Positions 33,783 through 41,532 of a stretch of 64,000 nucleotides of DNA are shown in pieces. The notes under the pieces are model-generated. The model was given only the letters and a program-made list of their open reading frames with translations. It was not told the origin of the DNA and searched no databases. The translations under genes were made by a program, and so were the position numbers. The stretch's first letter is position 1. Each line of letters opens with the position of its first letter. This stretch comes from DASXQK01 sp963724385 (lineage in GTDB: Bacteria; Pseudomonadota; Alphaproteobacteria; Dongiales; Dongiaceae): NCBI GenBank assembly GCA_963724385.1, contig CAVRUJ010000001.1:682001-746000 (forward strand), given 5' to 3'.

Positions 33783-34916
33783 ATGGCTGACAGCGGCGCA
33801 TCGGTGAACGCCCGGGAAGCAGGCGGCGAGCTGGTGATCGGCCTCAAGGGCGCCTGGACGGTGCGCTCGGTCGCGGCTCTCGACCAGGCGATGGCGGCAA
33901 TCCGGCCGGGCGGCGCCCGGAAGGCGCGCTTCGATCTTTCCGGCCTCGTCACCGTGGACAGCGCCGGCGCCTGGCTCATCGCACGCACCCGGGGGGCGCT
34001 CACTGCGGCCGGCGTCGAGGTGAAGCTCGAAGCGGCCGACGAGCACCAGAAGGCGCTGATCGACAAGGTCCTGGCCGCGGGCCTGCCCGAACCACGCGGC
34101 CGGCTGCCCCATCACTACCTGATCGACATCCTGGCCCGGGTCGGGCGCGCGCTGATCGAGGCCATCAAGCTGGGGCGCGACCTGCTGAGCTTTTTCGGCG
34201 CCGTGGTCATCGGGTTCCTGCGCCTGTTCGTCGAGCCCCGGCGCATCCGCTTCGTCTCGCTGATAAGCCATATCGAGCAGACCGGCCTGAATGCCATGCC
34301 GATCATCGGCCTGATCTCGTTCCTCATCGGCGTCGTGCTCGCCTACCAGGGCGCCGACCAGCTGCGCCAGTTCGGCGCCGAGATCTTCACCGTCAACCTT
34401 GTCGGCGTTTCCGTGCTGCGCGAGATGGGGATCCTGCTGACCTCCATCATCGTCGCCGGCCGGACCGGCAGCGCCTTCACCGCCCAGATCGGCACCATGC
34501 AAGTCAACGAGGAGGTGGACGCGCTGCGCACGCTCGGCCTCGATCCGCTGGACGTGCTGGTGCTGCCACGGGTGATTGCCCTCATCATCGCGTTGCCGCT
34601 GCTGACCTTCTATTCGGACATCCTCGCCCTATTGGGCGGCGGCGTTGCCTGCGTGACCCTGCTGGGCATGTCGGTGCAGCAGTTCCTCACCCAGCTCCAG
34701 GCCGCGGTTACCATGACCCACTTCCTGGTCGGGCTTTCCAAGGCGCCGGTCTTTGCCGCCATCATCTCCATGGTCGGCTGCTTCGAGGGCCTCAGGGTCA
34801 CCGGCAGCGCCGAGAGCGTGGGGCGCCTCACCACCAAGTCGGTTGTCGAGGCGCTCTTCCTCGTCATCGTTTTCGATGCCTTCTTCTCGGTCGTCTTTTC
34901 CTACCTCCACATATGA
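33783..34916 (+). CDS. mlaE: ABC lipid transporter permease MlaE with N-terminal STAS domain
   Basis: This 377-residue inner-membrane permease belongs to the retrograde phospholipid transport (Mla) system. Residues 1-105 are a STAS-like domain (LIIGLKGAWTVRSVAAL-type start, FDLSGLVTVDSAGAWL), replacing the separate MlaB protein of E. coli. The rest is the MlaE fold with GLISFLIGVVLAYQGADQL, LREMGILLTSIIVAGRTG and EVDALRTLGLDPLDVLV. It is the first gene of an operon with MlaF, MlaD and an auxiliary lipoprotein. Its stop overlaps the next start (ATGA). No MlaC gene is present. Confidence 0.93.
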   Translation: MADSGASVNAREAGGELVIGLKGAWTVRSVAALDQAMAAIRPGGARKARFDLSGLVTVDSAGAWLIARTRGALTAAGVEVKLEAADEHQKALIDKVLAAGLPEPRGRLPHHYLIDILARVGRALIEAIKLGRDLLSFFGAVVIGFLRLFVEPRRIRFVSLISHIEQTGLNAMPIIGLISFLIGVVLAYQGADQLRQFGAEIFTVNLVGVSVLREMGILLTSIIVAGRTGSAFTAQIGTMQVNEEVDALRTLGLDPLDVLVLPRVIALIIALPLLTFYSDILALLGGGVACVTLLGMSVQQFLTQLQAAVTMTHFLVGLSKAPVFAAIISMVGCFEGLRVTGSAESVGRLTTKSVVEALFLVIVFDAFFSVVFSYLHI

Positions 34917-35680
34917 CCGAAACACCGACCATATCGATCCGTGGTCTCGTCACCCGCTTCGGGGAGCAGACCGTGCATGACGGGCTGGATCTGGATGTAA
35001 GGCGCGGCGAAGTACTGGGCGTGGTGGGCGGGTCGGGCACCGGGAAATCGGTTCTGCTGCGCACCGTCGTCGGCCTCAACCGGCCTGCCGCCGGTCGGAT
35101 CGAAGTGCTGGGCCAGGACACGGGCCATCTGAGCGAAGGGGCCTGGCGCAGTCTGGAAGCCCGCTGGGGCGTGTTGTTCCAGAGCGGAGCCCTGTTCAGC
35201 TCGCTGACCGTGGCCGAGAACATCATGGTCCCGTTGAAGGAGCATGGCCATCTGCCGGGCCGGCTGATGGCGGAATTGACCGCGCTCAAGGTCGCCATGG
35301 TTGGCCTCCCCCCCGATGCTGGCGACAAGTTCCCCTCCCAGCTCTCCGGCGGCATGAAAAAGCGCGCCGGACTGGCCCGGGCGCTCGCCCTCGACCCGGA
35401 GCTTCTGTTCCTGGACGAGCCCACGGCCGGGCTCGACCCGATCGGCGCGGCGGCCTTCGACGAGCTGATCCGCAGCCTGCAGCAGAGCCTGGGACTGACG
35501 GTTTTCATGGTGACCCACGATCTGGACAGCCTGAGTGCGATCTGCGACCGTATCGCCGTCCTCGTCGACAAGCGGATCAAGGTCGATACGATGGAGCATC
35601 TGCTGGAGGATCCACACCCGTGGATTCGCTCGTATTTCCATGGCCCGCGCGGCCGCGCCGCGCGCCATGCGGAAGCCTAG
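34913..35680 (+). CDS. mlaF: ABC lipid transporter ATP-binding protein MlaF
   Basis: This 255-residue ATPase of the Mla complex has Walker A GGSGTGKSVLLR, the signature LSGGMKKRAGLARALAL and Walker B ELLFLDEPTAGLDP. The MKKR variant of the signature is typical of MlaF. The start overlaps the mlaE stop (ATGA). It drives lipid movement between outer and inner membrane together with MlaE and the MCE protein; direction is debated in the literature. Confidence 0.95.
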   Translation: MTETPTISIRGLVTRFGEQTVHDGLDLDVRRGEVLGVVGGSGTGKSVLLRTVVGLNRPAAGRIEVLGQDTGHLSEGAWRSLEARWGVLFQSGALFSSLTVAENIMVPLKEHGHLPGRLMAELTALKVAMVGLPPDAGDKFPSQLSGGMKKRAGLARALALDPELLFLDEPTAGLDPIGAAAFDELIRSLQQSLGLTVFMVTHDLDSLSAICDRIAVLVDKRIKVDTMEHLLEDPHPWIRSYFHGPRGRAARHAEA

Positions 35681-35704
35681 GCGGAGTTTCGGAGACCGTC
35701 TCCC

Positions 35705-36643
35705 ATGGAGACCCGAGCCAGCCATATCGCCGTCGGCGCCTTCGTGATGCTGCTGCTTCTAGGCGGTTTCGGCTTCGTCATCTGGGTGAGCAAGTTCTCC
35801 GAGCGGACCGCCATGGCGAACCACTATGTTCGGTTTTCCGGGTCGGTTCAGGGCCTTAACGCCGGCAGCAGCGTGCTGTTCGGCGGCATCCCGATCGGCC
35901 ATGTGACGACAATCAACGTCGACCCCAAGGACTCCTCCCTCGCCCGGGTCGACATGACGGTCAATGCCGATGCGCCGATCCGCACCGATTCCATCGCGAC
36001 CCTGGAATTGCAGGGCATCACGGGAGGCGTGCTGGTGGAGATCAGCCGGGGTTCGGCCAGGAGCGACCGGGCCAAGGACGGATCGGAGATCGCATCGGGC
36101 TCTACCGCGCTCGAACGCCTCTTGACCGGCGCGCCGGAGTTGATTTCCAAGGGCAACCTCCTGCTCGACCGGGCGACTATGTTCCTCAGCTCCGAGAACG
36201 CGGCCGCGATCGGGCGGATATTCATGAACGTCGACAAGCTGACCTCTTCGCTGGTGGCCAACTCCGACAAGATAGCGGCGACGCTGAACCAGGTCAGCGC
36301 CGCTGCGGTGCAGATCACCGAGGCCAGCACTGAGTTCGGCAAGCTGGCGACGGATCTGCGGGCCGCCACCGGGAAGCTGACCGGCGAGGCTTCGGGCGCG
36401 GTGCATGACATCCATACCCTTGCGACCCATTTCAGCAGCACCGCGGACAGCCTCGACAAGATGATCGACGAGAATCGCCAGCCGATCCACGATTTCACGG
36501 GCACCGGCCTCTACGAGCTCTCCCAGATGATCACCGAGGTCCGCATCCTGGCGCAGACCGTCAATCGGATATCCATCGAGTTCGAGCGCGATCCGGCCCG
36601 GTTCTTCTTCGGCGACCGTCAGAAGGGATTCACGGCCCAATGA
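35705..36643 (+). CDS. mlaD: MCE-domain protein MlaD
   Basis: This 312-residue periplasmic lipid-binding subunit is anchored by one N-terminal helix (about residues 8-28). The MCE domain follows with FSGSVQGLNAGSSVLFGGIPIGHV and LELQGITGGVLVEI. The long helical C-terminal part (about 130-290) has many polar heptads and predicted coiled coil, longer than E. coli MlaD (183 residues) and closer to alphaproteobacterial and plant TGD2-like forms. It ends by overlapping the next gene start (ATGA). Confidence 0.94.
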   Translation: METRASHIAVGAFVMLLLLGGFGFVIWVSKFSERTAMANHYVRFSGSVQGLNAGSSVLFGGIPIGHVTTINVDPKDSSLARVDMTVNADAPIRTDSIATLELQGITGGVLVEISRGSARSDRAKDGSEIASGSTALERLLTGAPELISKGNLLLDRATMFLSSENAAAIGRIFMNVDKLTSSLVANSDKIAATLNQVSAAAVQITEASTEFGKLATDLRAATGKLTGEASGAVHDIHTLATHFSSTADSLDKMIDENRQPIHDFTGTGLYELSQMITEVRILAQTVNRISIEFERDPARFFFGDRQKGFTAQ

Positions 36644-37264
36644 GACGACGAGAGATTCTGCTGGGCGGGCTCACCTTGCTGGCCGGGTGCAGCATCCTGC
36701 CCAAGGTGCAGGAGCCGACGACGCTCTACACCCTGACGCCGAAAACCACCTTCCCGCCCAACCTGCCCAGCGTGAACTGGCAATTGGTGGTCGAACTGCC
36801 CACGGCGGCGGCGGGGATCGACAGCTCCCGCATCGCGCTCAGCCACGACCCCTTCACGCTTGAGTACTACGCCAAGGCCGCCTGGACCGACAACGCGCCC
36901 GGCATGGTGCAGACCCTGTTGATCGAATCCTTCGAGCGCACTGGCAAGATCGTTGCCGTCGGGCCGGAGTTCGGCGGGCTTGAGGCCGGACTTCATCCTG
37001 AAGACCGACCTCAGGGCATTTCAGGCCAACTACCGCAACGGCGATCCTGTGCCCACGGTAGTCGTACGGGTCAGCGCCAAGCTCGTCGCCATGCCCCAGC
37101 GCCGGATCGTGCGCGCGATAGATTCCGACAAGAGCGTCAAGGCGGTGGGCAGCACGTTCGAGGACGTGCTGAATGCCTTCGACGACGCCCTCGGCCACGT
37201 GCTGAAGGACATCGTCGTCTACACGCTGACAACGCCTGTAATCCCGGCTGCGACGGCGGGCTGA
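36640..37264 (+). pseudogene. ABC transporter auxiliary lipoprotein (PqiC-like), split by a single-base frameshift
   Basis: The first frame starts RRREILLGGLTLLAGC, a lipoprotein signal with lipobox LLAGC, and runs TLYTLTPKTTFPP and APGMVQTLLIESFERTGKIVAVG. The second frame continues RSSAGLRPDFILKTDLRAF, VVVRVSAKLVAMPQRRIV and AFDDALGHVLKDIVVYTL, the end of the same family (PqiC/ABC_trans_aux). One extra base near 36963 joins them. The complete product would be about 207 residues, an outer-membrane-facing lipoprotein working with the MCE protein. The first frame reads on to 37878 as a shadow and should not be annotated. A sequence error is as likely as real decay, since the rest of the operon is intact. 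Confidence 0.82.
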
Positions 37265-37351
37265 CGCGATGGCCGGTCTCCCCCTCGCCGGCGCGATTGC
37301 GGTCGCCCAGGCTCTCGTCCGGTTGTGCCAAGACATTTGATAACGCGCGCC

Positions 37352-38323
37352 ATGACGCTGTCGCGCTACCTGCTTCTGCCGATCCTCCTGATCGCCTCTG
37401 GATTTGCCGGCGCGGCTGTGGTGCCGCGCACGCTCTACATGGGGACGGCGCCGGTGGTTGGCGTCTACTTCCCCGTCGGCGGCGCGATCTGCGCCGTGGT
37501 CAATCGCGAGCGGGCGCAAAGCGGGCTGCGCTGCGAGGTCGAGAGCACCGAGGGTTCGTTGCAGAACCTTCAGGCACTGCGCAAGGGCGAGGAAGACCTC
37601 GCCATCGTCCAGTCGGACTGGCAGTACTACGCCGTCAAGGGCCTCGGCCCCTTCAAGCCGCAGGGCCCCTTTGCGACGCTGCGCGCCCTCTTCGTGGTCC
37701 ACGGCGAGCCGCTCACCTTGGTGGTGCGCCGCAACGCCGGCATCGCATCGCTTGCCGACCTCAAGGGCAAACGGGTCAATGTCGGCCCCAAGGGCACCGG
37801 CCAAAGGGTGCTGGCCGACGCCCTCATCCAGGCTCTCGGCTGGAAGGACCGCGATTTCGCCAGCCTGTCGGCCATTGACGCCAACCTGCAGACGAAGGCA
37901 CTGTGCGACGGGCAGATCGACGCCTTCCTGATGCCCATGTCCCATCCCAATGGCGCCGTCGAGGAAGCTGCCATGCGCTGCGGGGCGATGCTCGTCTCGC
38001 TCGGCGGGCCGGCGGTCGCCCGACTGCTGGCGGACAAGCCCTATCTCGCCCCGGATGAGATCCCGGCGGGGACATACCCCGGCAATCCGGCGCCGGTCAT
38101 GGGCTTCGGGCCGCGGGCGACGCTGCTCGCAAGCACGGCGATGCCCGACGATGTCGCCTACGACATCGTCAAGGCGGTGTTCGAGAACCTGGATCAATTC
38201 AGGGCCATGCACCCCTCTTTGCGCACCCTGACGCCCAAAGACATGATCGGTCCGGGCAATACCGCGCCGCTCCATGACGGGGCAAGGCGCTACTACCAGG
38301 AGCGCGGCTGGCTGAGGCCGTGA
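37352..38323 (+). CDS. TAXI family TRAP transporter solute-binding protein
   Basis: This is a 323-residue periplasmic binding protein with a Sec signal (LLLPILLIASGFAGA, residues about 6-22). The TAXI family pattern is visible: LYMGTAPVVGVYFPVGGAIC, EVESTEGSLQNLQALRKGE and LAIVQSDWQYYA, then NVGPKGTGQRVLADALI. Such proteins feed DctM-type TRAP permeases with glutamate, oxoglutarate or other acids. No TRAP membrane genes are next to it, so it is an orphan here. The frame is also open from GTG 37325. Downstream gene start overlaps its stop (GTGA). Confidence 0.88.
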   Translation: MTLSRYLLLPILLIASGFAGAAVVPRTLYMGTAPVVGVYFPVGGAICAVVNRERAQSGLRCEVESTEGSLQNLQALRKGEEDLAIVQSDWQYYAVKGLGPFKPQGPFATLRALFVVHGEPLTLVVRRNAGIASLADLKGKRVNVGPKGTGQRVLADALIQALGWKDRDFASLSAIDANLQTKALCDGQIDAFLMPMSHPNGAVEEAAMRCGAMLVSLGGPAVARLLADKPYLAPDEIPAGTYPGNPAPVMGFGPRATLLASTAMPDDVAYDIVKAVFENLDQFRAMHPSLRTLTPKDMIGPGNTAPLHDGARRYYQERGWLRP

Positions 38324-38982
38324 GTCGGGCGCTGGCCGCCCAGCCTTTCCCGCGGCTGGAAGCCATGGCGCTGGCCGGTCATGAGCTCATCCGCGCCGAG
38401 CGGGCCCTCTCGCGGCAAGACTTCAACGTCGTCTCGCGGCTCCTGCGCGACGAGGGTGTTTTCTTCGAGTGGGATCATTACCCCGCCGGCGACCTTTGCG
38501 ATCCGGTGAGCGGCGCCCAGTATTTCTATCACGCGCATAGTGCGGCCGAACGCCGGGCCGGCGAACATGGCCACTTCCATTGCTTTGTGCGCGTGGCCGA
38601 CACTGGGTTGCTGCATCACCTGGTGGCCGTCGCCATGGATGATCGCGGCCGGCCGACGCGGCTGTTCACGGTCAATCGCTGGGTCACGGACGACAGCTGG
38701 ATCGACGCCACGGCCGCCATCCGGCTCCTGGACCGATTCCAGCTCGATGCGCCCAAGCCCTCGCGCTGGGTCAATCGCTGGCTTCAGGCTTTGTTGCGCC
38801 TGTTTCGGCCCGAGATCGAAACCCTGCTGCGCCGGCGCGATGAGCGGCTCGCCGCGTGGCGCCGGCGCTATGCCGGTGTGGATGCGCTCGCCGCGCACGA
38901 CCTCGACACCCTTTCCGAAGCCGCGATCTCGATCGAAGCTCGGATCGACGAGCTGACGCGCTTGCTCGCGCGCATGGGTTAG
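38320..38982 (+). CDS. Conserved protein of unknown function (220 aa)
   Basis: This soluble, Arg- and His-rich protein lacks a signal peptide. Its first 150 residues have a distinctive pattern (DHYPAGDLCDPVSGAQYFYH, EHGHFHCFVR, GLLHHLVAVAMD and LFTVNRWVTDDSW) that I recall from proteobacterial hypothetical proteins (possibly the DUF6969 group), with a helical C-terminus (about 155-220). GTG start overlaps the TAXI stop by 4 nt, so the two are coupled. No function is known to me; the histidine and cysteine pattern does not fit a metal site I can name. Confidence 0.65.
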   Translation: MSRALAAQPFPRLEAMALAGHELIRAERALSRQDFNVVSRLLRDEGVFFEWDHYPAGDLCDPVSGAQYFYHAHSAAERRAGEHGHFHCFVRVADTGLLHHLVAVAMDDRGRPTRLFTVNRWVTDDSWIDATAAIRLLDRFQLDAPKPSRWVNRWLQALLRLFRPEIETLLRRRDERLAAWRRRYAGVDALAAHDLDTLSEAAISIEARIDELTRLLARMG

Positions 38983-39002
38983 TCAGGGGGGCTTCAGGGC
39001 CT

Positions 39003-39401
39003 TCAGGGCGTGAAGGGTTCGACGACCGACCGGTAGGTAACAACCGCCGACCCGCCACCGGTGTTGGTGAATTGGATGCGGTTGCCGTAGTCCTCGTCGC
39101 ACCGGCCGGGCGGCAGGGTCGTGGCGGGCTGTCCGTCGATCACCGCGACAACCGTGCCGGCGCTGCTGAAATCATTGCATACCCACAGCAGCCGATAGCT
39201 CGGCCCGATCCAGACCTGCTGGGCCTGGCCGGCCTGCAAGGAAATCCGACCGAAGTCCTGACCGTAGTTGGGGCTCGTTCCCTGCGCGCAGGCGGAAACG
39301 CCGCCCAGGGCGAGAGCAAGGAACGGCACCAGCCCGACGCGAAGCGCAGCGGCGTCGGGCTTCAATCGCCTGGCCGGGTGGACAGGTGCTTGGCGAGCCA
39401 T
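39003..39401 (-). CDS. Small secreted protein of unknown function (132 aa)
   Basis: This protein has a basic N-terminus, a hydrophobic stretch (VGLVPFLALALGGVSACA) and a mature part of about 90 residues with two cysteines in LLWVCNDFS and LPPGRCDEDYG that may form a disulfide. It is probably periplasmic; ACA fits signal peptidase I, and SACA lacks a clear lipobox. A GTG 21 nt further upstream is an alternative start. It converges with the unknown-function gene at 38320. No family recognised. Confidence 0.6.
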   Translation of the reverse strand: MARQAPVHPARRLKPDAAALRVGLVPFLALALGGVSACAQGTSPNYGQDFGRISLQAGQAQQVWIGPSYRLLWVCNDFSSAGTVVAVIDGQPATTLPPGRCDEDYGNRIQFTNTGGGSAVVTYRSVVEPFTP

Positions 39402-39431
39402 CGCCGGGCGCTCGCAAATCACCGCGCGGGC

Positions 39432-39533
39432 CTAGCCTTCGGCACGCGCCCGCTGGCGCCTGCGCTTGGCTTTCAGCTTGGCCTTTCGCCGATTGCCTCG
39501 GCCCGCCTTGCTCTTCTTCGTCGTAGCCTTCAT
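39432..39533 (-). CDS. Very small basic protein (33 aa)
   Basis: A 33-residue reading frame is almost half Lys and Arg (MKATTKKSKAGRGNRRKAKL at the start). A strong ribosome site, AGGAGG, lies 5-8 nt before the ATG, and the stop is TAG. Charge and composition resemble small ribosome- or nucleic-acid-associated proteins. It is below usual gene-caller limits. The next gene downstream on the same strand starts 31 nt on. Function unknown. Confidence 0.6.
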   Translation of the reverse strand: MKATTKKSKAGRGNRRKAKLKAKRRRQRARAEG

Positions 39534-39626
39534 TCGCTCCTCCTGCCACTCCGGGCGCCTGCATGGCCCGTCTCTTAACCTGACACAGCTCGCGTCCCAG
39601 CGCATCCCTTCAAGCGCCGGGGCAGC

Positions 39627-40043
39627 TCAGTCGGCGGGGAGCACGACGATCTTGCCCAGCATGCCAATTCCCTCGTGGGGCATGCAGAAATAGCGATAGG
39701 TACCGGGTACGCTGAGCGTGTGACGATAGCTTCCGCCGGGCGGTATCTGCTGGGACGAGAACGCCTCGGCACCCGCCGGCAGCGCAGCGTCGTTCGGCTG
39801 CGCCGCCATCCTCGGGTCGTCGGTCACCGTATGGCGGAAGTGGGATTGGTTCCTCCATTCGACGGTCTCGCCTGCATGGATCGTCACCGTGTCGGGATCG
39901 AAGCGGAAGCTGTCGGTGATGGCCACGACCGCACTGGCTTTGGCCAATTCCGCCGGCGCCTTCGAACTCGTCAGGCTGACGATGCCAAGCGCCGCCAAAG
40001 ACAGCCCCGCCGCAAGGAGGCGGAGATGCAAATCTTGCTTCAT
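39627..40043 (-). CDS. Cupredoxin-like blue copper protein
   Basis: This 138-residue protein has a Sec signal (about 1-27) and a plastocyanin/azurin-type fold. Copper ligands are visible: His71 in RHTVTDD, then Cys120, His123 and Met128 in YFCMPHEGIGM. The plastocyanin-like VPGTYRYFC strand and IHAGETVEWRN are typical. It acts in the periplasm as an electron carrier or copper binder. It lies 81 nt downstream of a ferritin-like gene on the same strand with a hairpin between. A paralogue is at 59173. Confidence 0.9.
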   Translation of the reverse strand: MKQDLHLRLLAAGLSLAALGIVSLTSSKAPAELAKASAVVAITDSFRFDPDTVTIHAGETVEWRNQSHFRHTVTDDPRMAAQPNDAALPAGAEAFSSQQIPPGGSYRHTLSVPGTYRYFCMPHEGIGMLGKIVVLPAD

Positions 40044-40079
40044 GGGATGCGCTACTCCAGTTGTCCCGTCGAGCAGGGC

Positions 40080-40107
40080 ACCCGTCTCCCGCCTTCGGGA
40101 GACGGGT
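40080..40107 (-). terminator. Perfect 11-bp hairpin between ferritin-like and cupredoxin genes
   Basis: ACCCGTCTCCC pairs with GGGAGACGGGT around a 6-nt loop. It follows the stop of the ferritin-like gene by 17 nt on the minus strand. No T-run follows, so it may attenuate or protect the upstream mRNA rather than end all transcription. Confidence 0.45.
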
Positions 40108-40124
40108 CCTGGCTTCTTCCCGGA

Positions 40125-40715
40125 TCAGGCGATGAACGCAGCCGGGACGGGGTTCTGGCCGAGGGCGTTCAACAACACCGCCCAATGCATGGCTTCATCG
40201 CCCAGGATGCTCGCGGCTGCCTTGGCAAGATCCCTGTCGCCCAGCGCCGGGACGGCGCCGAGATAGGCGGAGGTGGCGCCCTTCTCGTAGTTGGCCGCGA
40301 ACTGGAGCACGTCCGCCTGGCTCTTCAGGGTATCGGTCGGGAAGCCATAGGCGGACGGATCCTTCGCCGCCACCGGCATGCCGCCAAGCTTGGTGACGGT
40401 GCTGGACAAGACCTGCGCGTGCTGCTTGTGGTCGCCCTGGAATTGCACTGCCAGGTCGAGCACGGGCTTCTGCAGCAACCCGCTCTCGGCACCGACCTGA
40501 TAGGCGGCGATCGCCTGGTATTCGAGGCCGAGCGCGGTGTTGAGGATGGCGACGTCGGAACTGGCGTCGGCCGTCTGCATGGTCTCGGCCTTGCCGGTGC
40601 TGCAGCCCGTCAGCAGGCCGACGGCGAGGGCGGAAAGCGTGGCCGCACCTGCGCCCTGGATGAGACGCCGGCGCGAGGCAAGGATCAAGTCGGCGGAAAG
40701 CAGAGAAGCGTTCAT
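40125..40715 (-). CDS. Ferritin-like domain protein, Tat/lipoprotein exported
   Basis: This is a 196-residue protein. The N-terminus SRRRLIQGAGAATLSALAVG with LLTGC combines a twin-arginine signal and a lipobox, so it is probably an exported lipoprotein. The mature part is a four-helix ferritin-like bundle: ALGLEYQAIAAYQVG with the first Glu, DHKQHAQVLSS, NYEKGATSAYL and GDEAMHWAVLL. It resembles DUF4439/desiccation-related ferritin-like proteins. Its role may be metal handling or stress protection. An ECF sigma gene is divergent, 250 nt away, and could control it (inference). Confidence 0.85.
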   Translation of the reverse strand: MNASLLSADLILASRRRLIQGAGAATLSALAVGLLTGCSTGKAETMQTADASSDVAILNTALGLEYQAIAAYQVGAESGLLQKPVLDLAVQFQGDHKQHAQVLSSTVTKLGGMPVAAKDPSAYGFPTDTLKSQADVLQFAANYEKGATSAYLGAVPALGDRDLAKAAASILGDEAMHWAVLLNALGQNPVPAAFIA

Positions 40716-40965
40716 CGTCAGGATCTCCCTATGACGCTGCCAGGTTTGATGAAGCGGGGACCCTGCGGCGGCGAAGTTCGGTCGCCGCCGGCGGTCGTCG
40801 CGCTCATCCTCGATACGGGCGGGACCGGCATGCGGATGCGCAGGTCGGGCGATCAAGAGACGGTGATTGGCTGCATCCAATTCGCCTTCTCGACCGTAGA
40901 ATTGGTGGCGGCCGACGCGGCGGGGCCGAAGCGAAGCGGGAGGCAGGCCCGAATTTGGCAAGTCG

Positions 40966-41532
40966 ATGGACAGCAAGATCGCCTCGCTTTCGTCCCTGGA
41001 GGACCTGATCGCCGCAGCTGGCGGCGGCAGCACGGCCGCCTTGAAGCGGCTCTACGAGCTCGAATCCCGCCGGCTTTATGGCGTCGCCCTCAGGATCGCC
41101 CGCCGGCCGGAGCTGGCGGCCGACGCGCTGCAGGATGCTTTTGTCCAGATCTGGCAGCGGGCGCGGAGCTATTCGGCCGAGCGGGGTACGGCGGCCGCCT
41201 GGCTCACCGGCATCGTGCGCTACCGCGCCATCGACGCGGTCCGCAAGCTCAGCCGCGAAATCCTTTCGGACGACCCGGCACTGGGCGAGCGTGCCGAAAG
41301 TCCCGATATCGAGGAGCAGATGGATCGGGCGCTGATGCAGGATGCGCTGCGCCGCTGCATGGGCGCGTTGGAGGAGAACCAAAGGCGTTGCGTCGCCCTG
41401 GCCTTCGTCGAGGGGCTTTCCCATTCCGAGATCGCGGCCAAGCTGCAGGTGCCGCTCGGCAGCGTGAAGAGCTGGATCATACGCGGGCTTCTCTGGCTCA
41501 GGAGCTGTATCGGCGATAATCCCCAGCGATAG
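40966..41532 (+). CDS. ECF RNA polymerase sigma factor (SigK/RpoE-like)
   Basis: This 188-residue ECF sigma factor has region 2 (LYGVALRIARRPELAADALQ, FVQIWQRARSY, GTAAAWLTGIVRYRAIDAVR) and region 4 (ALEENQRRCVALAFVEGLSH, SEIAAKLQVPLGSVKSWI). It precedes an RskA-type anti-sigma gene whose coding region overlaps its end. Such pairs respond to envelope or oxidative stress. The divergent ferritin-like gene and nearby cupredoxin are plausible targets; no consensus promoter was recognised. Confidence 0.92.
   Translation: MDSKIASLSSLEDLIAAAGGGSTAALKRLYELESRRLYGVALRIARRPELAADALQDAFVQIWQRARSYSAERGTAAAWLTGIVRYRAIDAVRKLSREILSDDPALGERAESPDIEEQMDRALMQDALRRCMGALEENQRRCVALAFVEGLSHSEIAAKLQVPLGSVKSWIIRGLLWLRSCIGDNPQR

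Noticed and set aside
36640..37878. 412-residue continuous reading of the lipoprotein frame
   Set aside because: After about residue 108 it becomes low-complexity Arg/Gly-rich sequence, while the next frame gives the true family C-terminus, so it reflects a frameshift.
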